From contig NZ_NFJT01000014.1 of assembly GCF_002160015.1 (NCBI RefSeq), positions 1-64,000 on the forward strand: a stretch of 64,000 nucleotides of DNA, read 5' to 3'. Below the pieces are notes generated by a model, which searched no databases, was not told the DNA's origin, and saw only the letters and a list, made by a program, of their open reading frames with translations. Made by a program: the position numbers and the translations under genes. Position 1 is the first letter of the stretch; each line of letters begins with the position of its first letter. This stretch comes from Anaerofilum sp. An201 (lineage in GTDB: Bacteria; Bacillota; Clostridia; Oscillospirales; Ruminococcaceae). This document shows, in pieces, positions 38,270 to 46,576 of this stretch.

Positions 38270-39052
38270 TCATTTGTCTAATAGCTTTCTAACCTCATCA
38301 ATGAAAATTTTCTCGCCATTTTCGACAAATAGTCTAAGGGATAACTCTTCACAAAAGAAACTGTCCAATAAAGTTGTTCCTTGTACATATTCGGGCTTAT
38401 TTTCACCAATATTAAACTGCTCGAGAGAATTCAATCCAAGCCCAAATAACTTTTTATAAGTATCTGTATTAATCAGCCAGACGATTAGTTTTAGATATTC
38501 ATCCTCAAATAGGTCACTGTGATGAAGTATATCTTCAATCTGCCTCTGAATTTCATTTAAGGTATCACTTATTATGTATAGAGTATATGGGTTATAAGTC
38601 ATTAAAACCTGCGATGTTTTGAAAATTCCTGAACATTGCTCTAACCATATCCTACGACCCGGACTATGAGAGTCGACAAACGCTTTCAAAGATATGTTAT
38701 CTGTCTGTCTCCAATCTTCATTCTGTGTCAGCAAAACAATAAGCCTATTTATCAAATCAGCAAGATTACTTTTACTTGCAATTACAGCAGATTGCATCTC
38801 CGCAATCTTGCTTTTATATGGAGTAAGTACGGTAATATAATAAAAGATATATCCGGTTATTACAGAAAGCGCTAAAGTATTTGCTAAGACACCGGAATAA
38901 TACAGTTCAATTGTTGCTGCTTCCCAACGTAGGAGAACAAAATGATATAATAATACGTAAACAGATGAAATAATGAGAGCAACTTTCAACTTTTTATTAG
39001 CAAGTTTGGTTGCTGTTTTTTGAGCAATAATTTCTGCCTGTGAAATACTCAT
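38270..39052 (-). CDS. Hypothetical protein with two N-terminal membrane helices
   Basis: The 260-residue protein has membrane helices at about 25-43 and 55-78 (KVALIISSVYVLLYHFVLL; ANTLALSVITGYIFYYITVL), then a soluble helical C-terminal domain of about 180 residues. No family is recognised. GAGGTTTAAT precedes the ATG. The DNA is much richer in AT than the modules on either side, suggesting separate transfer. Membrane proteins of this shape beside a small partner occur as cargo in defence regions, but nothing here proves such a role. Confidence 0.6.
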   Translation of the reverse strand: MSISQAEIIAQKTATKLANKKLKVALIISSVYVLLYHFVLLRWEAATIELYYSGVLANTLALSVITGYIFYYITVLTPYKSKIAEMQSAVIASKSNLADLINRLIVLLTQNEDWRQTDNISLKAFVDSHSPGRRIWLEQCSGIFKTSQVLMTYNPYTLYIISDTLNEIQRQIEDILHHSDLFEDEYLKLIVWLINTDTYKKLFGLGLNSLEQFNIGENKPEYVQGTTLLDSFFCEELSLRLFVENGEKIFIDEVRKLLDK

Positions 39053-39157
39053 ATTAAACCTCAATATATTGATTTGATAATCTCCAGCATTCCAATGCAA
39101 ACTTATGACAACTGTTGATGTTTTTCTGTTACTACGCTACAAAGTAGTTAAGCATTC

Positions 39158-39188
39158 AAATTTCCATTGATTTAACTCATGGAAATTT
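39158..39188. repeat. Perfect inverted repeat in the AT-rich gap
   Basis: AAATTTCCAT (39158-39167) and ATGGAAATTT (39179-39188) form a 10-bp stem with an 11-base loop. It lies between the LMW phosphatase gene end and the unknown membrane protein gene, at a junction of two modules. It could be a terminator or a recombination site. Confidence 0.45.
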
Positions 39189-39238
39189 TCAAACATAGTG
39201 GTGACTTCCCTTGTGACACTATAAAAATAACCAGCTTA

Positions 39239-40207
39239 CTATGTACCTATAAACCTTACTCTGATATCGTCAATTGAGCCTGAATATGGTGTAGCAAGCC
39301 TAAGCAACCTTCCTCCACATCCCGCCAGGTCGTATCGAAATCGCCGGTGTACCACGGATCGGCTACCTCGCCGGGACGGTTGGTAAAGTCCATCAGAAGA
39401 TGCATCTTGTCGGCAAAATCGCCGCCGCAGATGCGGTACATACTTCGCAGGTTGGCATGATCCATGCCAATCAGGAGGTCGTATTTCTCGTAGTCGCCGT
39501 TCAGCAGCTGACGGGCTCTCTTGCCGGAGCAATCGATGCCATGCTCGGACAGCTTGCGGCGAGCCGGCGGATACACCGGATTGCCGATCTCCTCTGTGCT
39601 GGTGGCTGCCGACTCGATCAGAATGCTCTGCTCCAGACCGGCCTTCTTCACCAGATCCTTCATAATAAACTCGGCCATCGGGCTTCTGCAAATGTTGCCG
39701 TGGCAGAGAAAAAGTATCTTGATCATACGTTGAACACTCCAATTTGCTGTCTTCGCATTCAGTATAGCACGGAACCTCTGATTCGTCGAGGAGGACTTCC
39801 AGATGGGCCTCTGCCGCAATCTTTTTCTGGAGGTCAGCCTTTGACCACCCGAATTGCCGGGTAGCGCGCAAGTACCAGCGCCGTTCTTCCAGACTCAGTT
39901 CTGCTTCCAGAATGACCACATTGTGTGTCCAGCTGACCTCCATGGCCAGCTTCAGCAGTTCCGGTTTCCCACCATACATCCGGTAGAAATCCCGCATCCG
40001 GCGCAGGTTGCGGGGAGAGAAGCCGGAAGCATCCTGGTAACGGTTTTTCAGGTACTCGGCAGCTGCGACTGCAGCACCCTTTTCTGGTCTGTCACAGACC
40101 AAAGTGCCCAGCTGGCAGTACAGTTCCATCTGAGACATTCCGGTGGCCATTGCCGTATCCATAGCGGCAAACATGGCAGAGTAATCGATGTTTTTGCGGA
40201 TGTTCAT
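39239..40207 (-). CDS. DUF1016_N-domain protein, overlapping the phosphatase gene
   Basis: Residues 1 to about 150 form a DUF1016 N-terminal domain (YhcG-like): MSQMELYCQLGTLV, EYLKNRYQDASGFSPRNLRRMRDFY, SWTHNVVILEAELSLEERRWYLRATRQFGWSKADL. The catalytic PD-(D/E)xK nuclease domain of full YhcG proteins is absent. The frame stays open for about 160 further codons across the whole phosphatase gene. That part has the low-complexity Arg/Ser/Gly look of a shadow frame, so the functional protein may be only the first half. The domain is thought to bind DNA or act in complexes. Confidence 0.65.
   Translation of the reverse strand: MNIRKNIDYSAMFAAMDTAMATGMSQMELYCQLGTLVCDRPEKGAAVAAAEYLKNRYQDASGFSPRNLRRMRDFYRMYGGKPELLKLAMEVSWTHNVVILEAELSLEERRWYLRATRQFGWSKADLQKKIAAEAHLEVLLDESEVPCYTECEDSKLECSTYDQDTFSLPRQHLQKPDGRVYYEGSGEEGRSGAEHSDRVGSHQHRGDRQSGVSAGSPQAVRAWHRLLRQESPSAAERRLREIRPPDWHGSCQPAKYVPHLRRRFCRQDASSDGLYQPSRRGSRSVVHRRFRYDLAGCGGRLLRLATPYSGSIDDIRVRFIGT
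39256..39726 (-). CDS. Low-molecular-weight protein-tyrosine phosphatase
   Basis: The 156-residue protein has the P-loop CHGNICRSP with nucleophile Cys8 and Arg14, and the general-acid loop DPWYTG (Asp123). It is the standard length for the family. It dephosphorylates phosphotyrosine or phosphoarginine proteins. Its ATG has GGAG upstream and lies within the 3' part of the DUF1016_N reading frame, so the two genes overlap in different frames. Its accessory location suggests cargo rather than core function. Confidence 0.9.
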   Translation of the reverse strand: MIKILFLCHGNICRSPMAEFIMKDLVKKAGLEQSILIESAATSTEEIGNPVYPPARRKLSEHGIDCSGKRARQLLNGDYEKYDLLIGMDHANLRSMYRICGGDFADKMHLLMDFTNRPGEVADPWYTGDFDTTWRDVEEGCLGLLHHIQAQLTISE

Positions 40208-40241
40208 GGCTTACTCCTTTCCGGCAGAATCTGCCTTATTC

Positions 40242-40301
40242 AGAAACAGGCCAAAGAGAAACGCAGGAGTATTTCCTGTGCTTCTCTTTGGCCTGTTTAT
40301 A
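40242..40301 (-). terminator. Terminator between metallophosphoesterase and DUF1016 genes
   Basis: AAACAGGCCAAAGAGAA pairs perfectly with TTCTCTTTGGCCTGTTT across a loop of about 20 bases. It lies just past the stop of the metallophosphoesterase gene on the minus strand. Confidence 0.75.
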
Positions 40302-41043
40302 CCACTTGCACCATCTGCTCCCAGAGCAGAACGAAGCGGTTGTCGATGATCCTGTTGTCGTGGTAATGTCCGAACAGCCAGTAGTGGAACTTGGCTTGTT
40401 CTCTGACTTCCTCCAAGAAGTCGGTCAGGTGGTCGTGGACATATCCGCCGTTTCCCAGTATGTCAACAATATTGCTTGGGGCGCAGTGGGTGATCACATA
40501 GTCCACCTCATAGTGAATGCGTTCCAGATTGCGCCGAGCTTCTTCATACTCGGACTTACTGGGAAGCTCCTGTTTCCACCAGGAGTGATGGTTGACCCGG
40601 AAGCGGGCGCCCATTCTTCGGAGAGCCCAATACTGTTCTTCAAAATCCGGCGCATTGGGATTCAGAATACCATCATCAATATCGTGACTCCTGGCACCGC
40701 CCATGGTGAAGAAGGAATATCCCTGCAGGTCGAAGACCTGCCCGCGCATTAGATGGATTACATGGGGCCGAATGCGCTGGATTTTCCCGCCGTTCCATTC
40801 CTCTACGGGGTATTTTCCCAGCAGATCGAAGTTTTCGTGGTTGCCGCTGACAAACAGCGTGGTAAACGGTAGGTTTTCCAGCCGGTCCAGGCTGCGGGCA
40901 TCCTTTTTGCTGCCTTCCCATACACCGCCGAAGTCGCCGCAGATGATCATAAAATCATCCCTGGTCATTTGAGCCTGCTCTGGGAAGTGTTCTGGAGCAA
41001 ACCGTTGGAAGTTGCCATGGGTATCGCCTGTGGCATAGATCAT
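40297..41043 (-). CDS. Calcineurin-like metallophosphoesterase
   Basis: The 248-residue protein has all five metallophosphoesterase motifs: GDTHG near the N-terminus, GDFGG, GNHEN, THCAP and GHYH. Family members hydrolyse phosphomonoesters or diesters with two metal ions; the substrate here is unknown. ATG 41043 has GAAGGTG upstream. It lies just past the serine recombinase cassette in the same direction and is probably element cargo. Confidence 0.88.
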   Translation of the reverse strand: MIYATGDTHGNFQRFAPEHFPEQAQMTRDDFMIICGDFGGVWEGSKKDARSLDRLENLPFTTLFVSGNHENFDLLGKYPVEEWNGGKIQRIRPHVIHLMRGQVFDLQGYSFFTMGGARSHDIDDGILNPNAPDFEEQYWALRRMGARFRVNHHSWWKQELPSKSEYEEARRNLERIHYEVDYVITHCAPSNIVDILGNGGYVHDHLTDFLEEVREQAKFHYWLFGHYHDNRIIDNRFVLLWEQMVQVV

Positions 41044-41067
41044 GATTGCTTCACCTTCTTTCACTCA

Positions 41068-42693
41068 TTATATCATATCCTGGTCGACTTGAACGCCGCC
41101 CCGGAGGTATACCGTGATTTTCTCGGCAGAGTGGACTTTGACCGTATCCACCAGCTGCCGGATGAGGGCTTCATCCCATTCACAGATATGGCAGGATGCC
41201 TGTTCCATAGCGGCTGCCGCATCCTCTATGCGCTGGACTGCCTGTGTGTTATTTTGCCGCTGTTCTTCTATGTAGGCTCGCTTTTCTTTTAATTCGGCAG
41301 CCTCATTCATAATTTCTCGCAGCTGGGCGGTGTATGCCTCGGCATCCTTAGTTCGTGCGGCTTCTGCCACCAGCTCTCGAGTCAGGTTGTTCAGCTCGTC
41401 CAGCCGCTGTTCGATTGCCGCAAGACTTATGCTCTCACCGGGTACCGGGGCCAGCTCCACCTCCATGGCGGATGTGATCTGCCGGATAAGAGTGCTTTTT
41501 TGACTCATGACGGAATTGATAGCGGCGAGGATCGACCGCTGGAGAGGTTCCTCATCCAGCGTGGGCGAGTTGTGACAGTATTTTGTTCCATAGTCCAGGC
41601 GGCTGACGCAGCGCCATACCACACGCTTTTTGCCGCCCTTGGACCAGGTGCATCTGCGGTACAGCGTTCCGCATTCACCGCAGACCAGCCGCTCCGAGAG
41701 GGCATATTTGCTGGCGTAGGATGCCATGCCGGTGGACGCATTCTTTTTGGAGGGGCTCTTTCCGGCACTGCGCCGCGCTATCTCTGCCTGTACGGCATCG
41801 AAGGTTTTGCGATCTACAATCCCATCATGGTGATTCTGTACCAGATACATGGGGAGCTGTCCGGTATTGCGAATGACCTTTCGGCTGATACAATCGCTGA
41901 TATAGGTTTTTTGCAGAAGGACATCTCCGCAATATTTCTCGTTTCGCAAGATACTGCGGATAGTTGTGATGGTCCACTGAGCTTTTCCAGACACATTGGG
42001 GATCTGCTCAGCCTCCAGCCGCTCCTTGATCATCCGAAGGCTGGCGCCGGTCAGGTATTGATGGTAGATTGACCGCACCACCTCGGCCTGCTCCGGGATG
42101 ATTTTAGGATTTCCGTCCTCGCCCTTTTCGTAGGCATAGAGGCGGTCGTACTGAATGATGGCTTTTCCTTCCCGCATGGCCTGGCGCTTGCCCCAGCGGA
42201 CATTGGCGCTGATGCTCTCACTTTCAGCCTGGGCGAAAGCTCCCAGCATGGTGATGAGGATCTCACTGTCTGCTTCCAGGGTATTGATGTTTTCTTTTTC
42301 GAAGATCACTGCGATGCCAAGCTCTCGCAGGGCACGAATGTAGTTCAGGCAGTCCACCGTATTTCTGGCGAAGCGAGAGATGGATTTGGTCAGGACGATG
42401 TCGATTTTCTTTTGCTTGCACATCCGGATCATCTTCAGGAATTCAGGCCGTTTTCGGGCCGAGGTGCCTGTGATGCCCTCGTCAGCAAAGATCCCGGCCA
42501 TAGTCCAGTCGCAGTTGGTCATGATCTTGTCGGTGTAGTAGTTCTGCTGGGCTTCATAGCTGGTGAGCTGCTCCTCATCGTCGGTGGAGACACGGCAGTA
42601 TGCAGCCACACGAAGTTGCCGCTTGATGGTCTGCTGGGCTGCGGCCTCCGGCTTTGCAGGAATGGTAATAACTTTAGGCGGGCTTTCTCTCAT
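41068..42693 (-). CDS. Large serine recombinase, third gene of a recombinase cassette
   Basis: The 541-residue protein has a resolvase catalytic domain with Ser36 in AYCRVSTDDEEQ, DEGITGTSARKRPEF and KSISRFARNT. A recombinase domain, a zinc ribbon (CGECGTLYRRC) and a helical tail follow. Its ATG overlaps the stop of the middle gene (ATGA). The three overlapping genes form one operon, resembling cassettes in which two catalytic recombinases and one accessory protein move an element together. Confidence 0.9.
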   Translation of the reverse strand: MRESPPKVITIPAKPEAAAQQTIKRQLRVAAYCRVSTDDEEQLTSYEAQQNYYTDKIMTNCDWTMAGIFADEGITGTSARKRPEFLKMIRMCKQKKIDIVLTKSISRFARNTVDCLNYIRALRELGIAVIFEKENINTLEADSEILITMLGAFAQAESESISANVRWGKRQAMREGKAIIQYDRLYAYEKGEDGNPKIIPEQAEVVRSIYHQYLTGASLRMIKERLEAEQIPNVSGKAQWTITTIRSILRNEKYCGDVLLQKTYISDCISRKVIRNTGQLPMYLVQNHHDGIVDRKTFDAVQAEIARRSAGKSPSKKNASTGMASYASKYALSERLVCGECGTLYRRCTWSKGGKKRVVWRCVSRLDYGTKYCHNSPTLDEEPLQRSILAAINSVMSQKSTLIRQITSAMEVELAPVPGESISLAAIEQRLDELNNLTRELVAEAARTKDAEAYTAQLREIMNEAAELKEKRAYIEEQRQNNTQAVQRIEDAAAAMEQASCHICEWDEALIRQLVDTVKVHSAEKITVYLRGGVQVDQDMI

Positions 42694-43442
42694 ACTGTTT
42701 CACTTCTTCCTATCATCTGGTGGTTTTTTAATTGGATATCCATGGTTCCATCTCTATAGCACAGAATAGCTGAGACGGAACTTTGAAGCAATTCAGCGTC
42801 CAGCTCGGTCATAAGTTCATGTTTAGAAAACAGTCTGCGGAGCCAGATGGTTTCGCACTGATTCGGATTTATGGAACTGTATCGTGCTGCGGCGATGGCC
42901 AGAATGAGCTTCTGAGCGGCCTCCTCGTCGATTGGTTGCTGATCTATCAAGGTATCCAATTCCCTTTGCAACACCTGCACTGGGGGTTGTGGCAGATTTT
43001 CCGTTTCTGGAAGCGTGATGCGTTCCGGTGATGCAATCAAACCATTGAGCAGGTTCAGCACCTGCTGCTCCATCTGCTTTGTAGCAGTATAGCCGCTGAG
43101 CCGCCGCAGGAGCTTTTGTACTTCTGTTTTTTGTGTGGGAGCTTGTTTTGCGCTGCGCTTCTCGAGAACTCGGCTCAGTGTTTTCTGGTCAATGATGGCC
43201 GGATAAGCACCATCTCCGGTATAGCGACGGTCCTCTAAAATTCGGGCGACCATGTTTTTGTTCCAAAGCCTTCCCTCGTCATAGGGAATGGTCTGTTCCC
43301 GCAGTTGGGCCACTAATATGTTGAAGGAGGCTCCGCAAAGGTATTGTTGGAAGATATACTCCACCAGCTTCGCTTCTTGGGCGTGGAGAACAACCTCACC
43401 CATTTCCACCCGGTATCCAAAGGGCTGCTTTCGGATGCCCAT
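42690..43442 (-). CDS. Recombinase-domain protein lacking the catalytic domain
   Basis: The 250-residue product begins directly with the recombinase (DNA-binding) domain: RKQPFGYRVEMGEVVLHAQEAKLVEYIFQQYLCGASFN, then a region ending in ARILEDRRYTGDGAYPAII. There is no resolvase domain and no catalytic Ser. It overlaps both neighbours (one base upstream, four downstream), so it is translated in step with them. It probably acts as a DNA-binding accessory or directionality partner. Confidence 0.8.
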   Translation of the reverse strand: MGIRKQPFGYRVEMGEVVLHAQEAKLVEYIFQQYLCGASFNILVAQLREQTIPYDEGRLWNKNMVARILEDRRYTGDGAYPAIIDQKTLSRVLEKRSAKQAPTQKTEVQKLLRRLSGYTATKQMEQQVLNLLNGLIASPERITLPETENLPQPPVQVLQRELDTLIDQQPIDEEAAQKLILAIAAARYSSINPNQCETIWLRRLFSKHELMTELDAELLQSSVSAILCYRDGTMDIQLKNHQMIGRSETV

Positions 43443-45046
43443 TAACGCACCGTCCTCTCTATGATCTCGACCAGTTCTAATCCGTTTTTCAGGCGGAAGC
43501 GGAGCTGCTCGCTGCTGTCTACAATGATTTTCTCAACGAGTTCACCGAACAGCTCCGCATCGAAGTCATCAAGGAAGTCCGGCCCTGCATCCAGTATTTC
43601 CATCAGTTCCCGCGTTTGGGCGATGGTGCTGTCGCCATCAGCGACCAGCAGGCGTTCCTTTTTCAGCTTTGCGGTACGGAGCTGTTCGGTCAGCTCATTG
43701 TTCTGAGATATAAAAATGTCAGGATCAATGAGGCCCTGCTGTTTCAGCGTGGCCAGCATTTGATTCTGACTGGTCAATTCCGATATTTGTTTGTTGAGTT
43801 CAATGACGTCCAGGCTCCATAGCATTCGACGGTTGCGGATTGCCTGGAGTGAGTTGAGCATTTCGGTGAGGATAGCCTCACCGTGTATCTTGAGATTATA
43901 ATGCAATCGAAGGAATGCCCTGCGAATTTCGGCATCAAGCACTTGCGTAACAGGGCAACTCAGGATGTCCTCATTGTGCTTCCTGCAGCTCCAGAAAACT
44001 TTCCCATGGCTGACTTTTTTTCGAAAGGATGTTCCGCACTGACCACAGAATACTTTTTGATCGAATGGAGATTTGTTTTCGGGGCATGCTTCTCGTTTCG
44101 CGCGTTGCCCAAGGAGCATCTGAACTGCGTCAAATTCTTCTTTTGTAATAATTGCTGGGTGCGTTGCCTCGGCATAATACATTTCTTTTTCACCACGGTT
44201 TCGTACCATTACAGGAGGAAACGCATCTGTCATATATGTTTTTTGCCATAGCGAATCACCGACATATCGCTCGTTGGAGAGCATATATCGTATGGAGGTT
44301 TTATGCCAGATAATTTCGGCATTGTCCTTACGCTTTGGTATTCCCATGCGATTTAGTGATGCCGCAATTTTTGCCATGTTGATACCAGCAAGGTAGTCCT
44401 TGAAAATTCTGCGGACGATTTTGGCCTCTTCCTCATCAATTACAATCTGACGATTGCAAATTCTGTATCCGTATGGAACAGAGGATGGGAGGAATGTCCC
44501 GCTTTGCATCCTTTTCTGGTAACTCCAGCGCATATTGCCGGAGATGGATTCGCTTTCGGCCTGAGCGAAGGAGGCGAACAGTGCGGTCATCATTTCGCCG
44601 GACATAGTTGCGGTGTCGATGTTCTCTTTTTCGAAACACACTCCAACCCCCAGCGACTTCAGCTCCCGAATCGCTTCCAGACATTCCTTCGTGTTGCGGG
44701 CAAAGCGGGATATGGACTTTACTAACACTCGGTCGATCAGGCCTCTGCGGCAGTCTGCAAGGAGCCGTTGGAAGTCCTCGCGCTTCTCGGCTGATGTGCC
44801 GGTGATGCCTTCATCGGCATATATGTCCACCATGCTCCAATTTTCCTTGCTGGAAATCAGGCTGGTGTAGTATTGGTTCTGTGCGGCGAAGGAGTTGAGC
44901 TGGTCATCCGAGGCCGAGCTGACACGGGCGTAGGCAGCCACCCGCAGTTTTACATTCTTAGGCTTTTCTGTGGCCTCGATGGTTATGACCCGATACTGCT
45001 TTTCCTGCAGCGCCATGCTGCCGTCCGTCATTCGCTTCTCTGCCAT
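43442..45046 (-). CDS. Large serine recombinase, first gene of the cassette
   Basis: The 534-residue protein has Ser43 in AYARVSSASDDQ, DEGITGTSAEKREDF and KSISRFARNT, then a recombinase domain (VPYGYRICNRQIVIDEEEAKIV), a zinc ribbon (CGQCGTSFRKK) and a coiled-coil tail. It has the usual length for large serine integrases. AAAGGAGGT lies upstream of the ATG at 45046. It shares only general similarity with the third gene, so the two are diverged paralogues. Confidence 0.9.
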   Translation of the reverse strand: MAEKRMTDGSMALQEKQYRVITIEATEKPKNVKLRVAAYARVSSASDDQLNSFAAQNQYYTSLISSKENWSMVDIYADEGITGTSAEKREDFQRLLADCRRGLIDRVLVKSISRFARNTKECLEAIRELKSLGVGVCFEKENIDTATMSGEMMTALFASFAQAESESISGNMRWSYQKRMQSGTFLPSSVPYGYRICNRQIVIDEEEAKIVRRIFKDYLAGINMAKIAASLNRMGIPKRKDNAEIIWHKTSIRYMLSNERYVGDSLWQKTYMTDAFPPVMVRNRGEKEMYYAEATHPAIITKEEFDAVQMLLGQRAKREACPENKSPFDQKVFCGQCGTSFRKKVSHGKVFWSCRKHNEDILSCPVTQVLDAEIRRAFLRLHYNLKIHGEAILTEMLNSLQAIRNRRMLWSLDVIELNKQISELTSQNQMLATLKQQGLIDPDIFISQNNELTEQLRTAKLKKERLLVADGDSTIAQTRELMEILDAGPDFLDDFDAELFGELVEKIIVDSSEQLRFRLKNGLELVEIIERTVR

Positions 45047-45119
45047 GTCAGTTTACCTCCTTTGGCAACACAAACAATACCACAACACCCCTGAAATAGC
45101 TATTGAAAAGAGCAACAAT

Positions 45120-45260
45120 TCAGAAGGAAATTACAATGCTGGCGCCAGTCTGTGCGGCAATTCGGGACAATATTTTCCGGGCCTCTTTTTCCGTTGTTTT
45201 CTTCTGCGCTACCAACGAACGGAGCAGCTGGATGACGCCGCACAAATCAATATTTTCCAT
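45120..45260 (-). CDS. Small protein upstream of the recombinase cassette
   Basis: The 46-residue product begins MENIDLCGVIQLLRSLV and contains the helical stretch QKKTTEKEARKILSRIAA. A GCGAGGGA site precedes the ATG. Its place directly before three recombinase genes suggests an excision or regulatory factor, but no family was recognised. The frame is open further upstream without a ribosome site. Confidence 0.55.
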   Translation of the reverse strand: MENIDLCGVIQLLRSLVAQKKTTEKEARKILSRIAAQTGASIVISF

Positions 45261-45938
45261 TATGATCCCTCGCTTTCCTGTACTGCTTTTGATAGCAGAA
45301 ATATGGGAACCAATCAGGAAGTCTTGGAAACAGAGGAGCATGGGGGAAATGAAAGAAGCGTGGATGTTACAGATGTTTTGAGAGGAGGCAGATAAGAGAC
45401 TATAATCGATTCCCATATCTCTACTATCAAAGGAAACAGAAGACCGCCCCCAAAGGTCAGGAGAGTACACATAGGCTCCAAGTCTGGAGCGGCCTTCTGT
45501 TCTTTGACAATAGCTTTATTCGCCTGTATTCGACACTACTTCCCCAGGCCGGGCGGCAACTTGAACTGTGCTGGCGCACATCATGGGACTCTCACCCCTC
45601 CGAGGATCTCTCCGAGCTGCGTAAGCAGAAGTATCATTATAGGCTGACAGGGTTGTGGCGAAACAGCTTGCCAAGGCTGTCCTGGCCTGAGTGGGTATCG
45701 CTCTGCACCTTATATGGCCGTCCTTTGATGCGAAATACTTCGCACAGGTGGTCTTCGCGCACTCGGCCTGACGCTCATTCTGTCAGCTAACGTATTCAAG
45801 TTACCGGATATGACCGCCGATGGGGCGGTGTTTTTCAAGGTTCCATGAGATGTTTTGATCTCACGAAGATTGTAACTCCGTGCCAATTCTTCCAACAGAA
45901 ACAGAATGGAAAGTTTACCGACCCAAAATGGAAAGTTT
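45261..45938. other. Long intergenic region with possible structured RNA
   Basis: The region between the recombinase cassette and an XRE regulator holds a hairpin-rich stretch (45504-45838, listed separately) and the leader of the recombinase operon. A minus-strand frame at 45637-45762 (GTG start, 41 codons; residues such as VFRIKGRPYKVQSDTHSGQD) has protein-like composition and may be a small or remnant gene. No longer gene is present. Confidence 0.5.
45504..45838 (+). ncRNA. Candidate structured non-coding RNA
   Basis: TTGACA (45504-45509), 17 bases and TATTCG could start a transcript near 45540. It would run through many small hairpins (CTGC-GTAA-GCAG near 45617; TGCGAA/TTCGCA near 45728; ACAGC/GCTGT near 45665) and end at ACCGCC-GATG-GGGCGGT plus five T (45810-45836). 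No known RNA class was recognised. The strand is not certain, because a minus-strand 41-codon frame overlaps it. Confidence 0.35.
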
Positions 45939-46226
45939 TTAGAGGGATGCCTCCAATTCGGTCAGAAGAGAGATCGCCATCCGCAGTCTGTGCTTCTGGT
46001 CTTCCGCAAAATCTCCTTTGCCCATCAGAAGATAATCCAGAGAAACTGCAAAGAATTCCGCAAATTCAACAGCCAGTTCAACCGGGCCGGTTTGTTTTCC
46101 ATTTTCGATTTTTGCTATGTAGGGAGTGCTGACGTTCATCTTCTCTGCCAGCTGCTCTTGTGTAAGCCCATGATTTTTCCGTAAGTTCCGGATTCGTGAA
46201 CCATAGTTGTTTCTATCAAAGCGCAT
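45939..46226 (-). CDS. XRE-family transcriptional regulator
   Basis: The 95-residue protein is a compact Cro/C1-type regulator: IRNLRKNHGLTQEQLAEKMNVSTPYIAKIENGKQ is a clear helix-turn-helix. The C-terminal part (AEFFAVSLDYLLMGKGDF) is the usual dimer region. ATG 46226 has AGCGGAGGAA upstream. It lies upstream of the possible RNA and the recombinase cassette on the same strand and may control them. Confidence 0.85.
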   Translation of the reverse strand: MRFDRNNYGSRIRNLRKNHGLTQEQLAEKMNVSTPYIAKIENGKQTGPVELAVEFAEFFAVSLDYLLMGKGDFAEDQKHRLRMAISLLTELEASL

Positions 46227-46311
46227 AGTGATTTCCTCCGCTTTTTGAAATTTGGGTGTGAGCCAAATTTCAGGGCGGAGGTCCACGGCAACGGCAGATG
46301 TACTTACGGGT

Positions 46312-46355
46312 AAAAAAAGAGGGGGTGCTTATGCAAGCAAATGCAAAAGCACCCC
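46312..46355 (-). terminator. Terminator downstream of the SARP-like gene
   Basis: GGGGTGCTT (46322-46330) pairs with AAGCACCCC (46347-46355). On the minus strand it is followed by CTCTTTTTTT. Confidence 0.75.
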
Positions 46356-46385
46356 AATCGGAGAAAGACTTTGTTTCAAAGTAAC

Positions 46386-46441
46386 GACCCCCGTAATTTA
46401 GATGTCGAGCTTTTGCCCGATCAATCTAAACTACGGGGGTC
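46386..46441. repeat. Long palindrome with paired inner loop
   Basis: The outer arms GACCCCCGTA...TACGGGGGTC and the inner TTTAGAT/ATCTAAA pair almost completely, and the loop itself can pair TCGAGC with GCCCGA. There is no T-run on either side, so it is not a plain terminator. Confidence 0.6.
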
Positions 46442-46576
46442 AATTGGCCCGTTGCAGGGCCGTCACATAATGCGTTATATACAGTTGTTCGGAATGCGCT
46501 TGCGTCATGTAGCGTGTTAAACAACCACTTCCTCTCCGAAAATCAAGTCATTTATGGTGTTATATGCGGCGAAACA

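Larger units (their letters stand above)
46227..46576. other. Intergenic region with two strong hairpins
   Basis: No gene is evident. A minus-strand terminator (46312-46355) and a nearly fully self-complementary 56-base palindrome (46386-46441) lie here. A smaller GGCCC/GGGCC hairpin follows near 46446. Confidence 0.6.

Noticed and set aside
45504-45838. Group II intron, tmRNA, RNase P or SRP RNA
   Set aside because: None of the conserved domain V, tag-peptide, P4 or Alu-type core motifs could be found on either strand.
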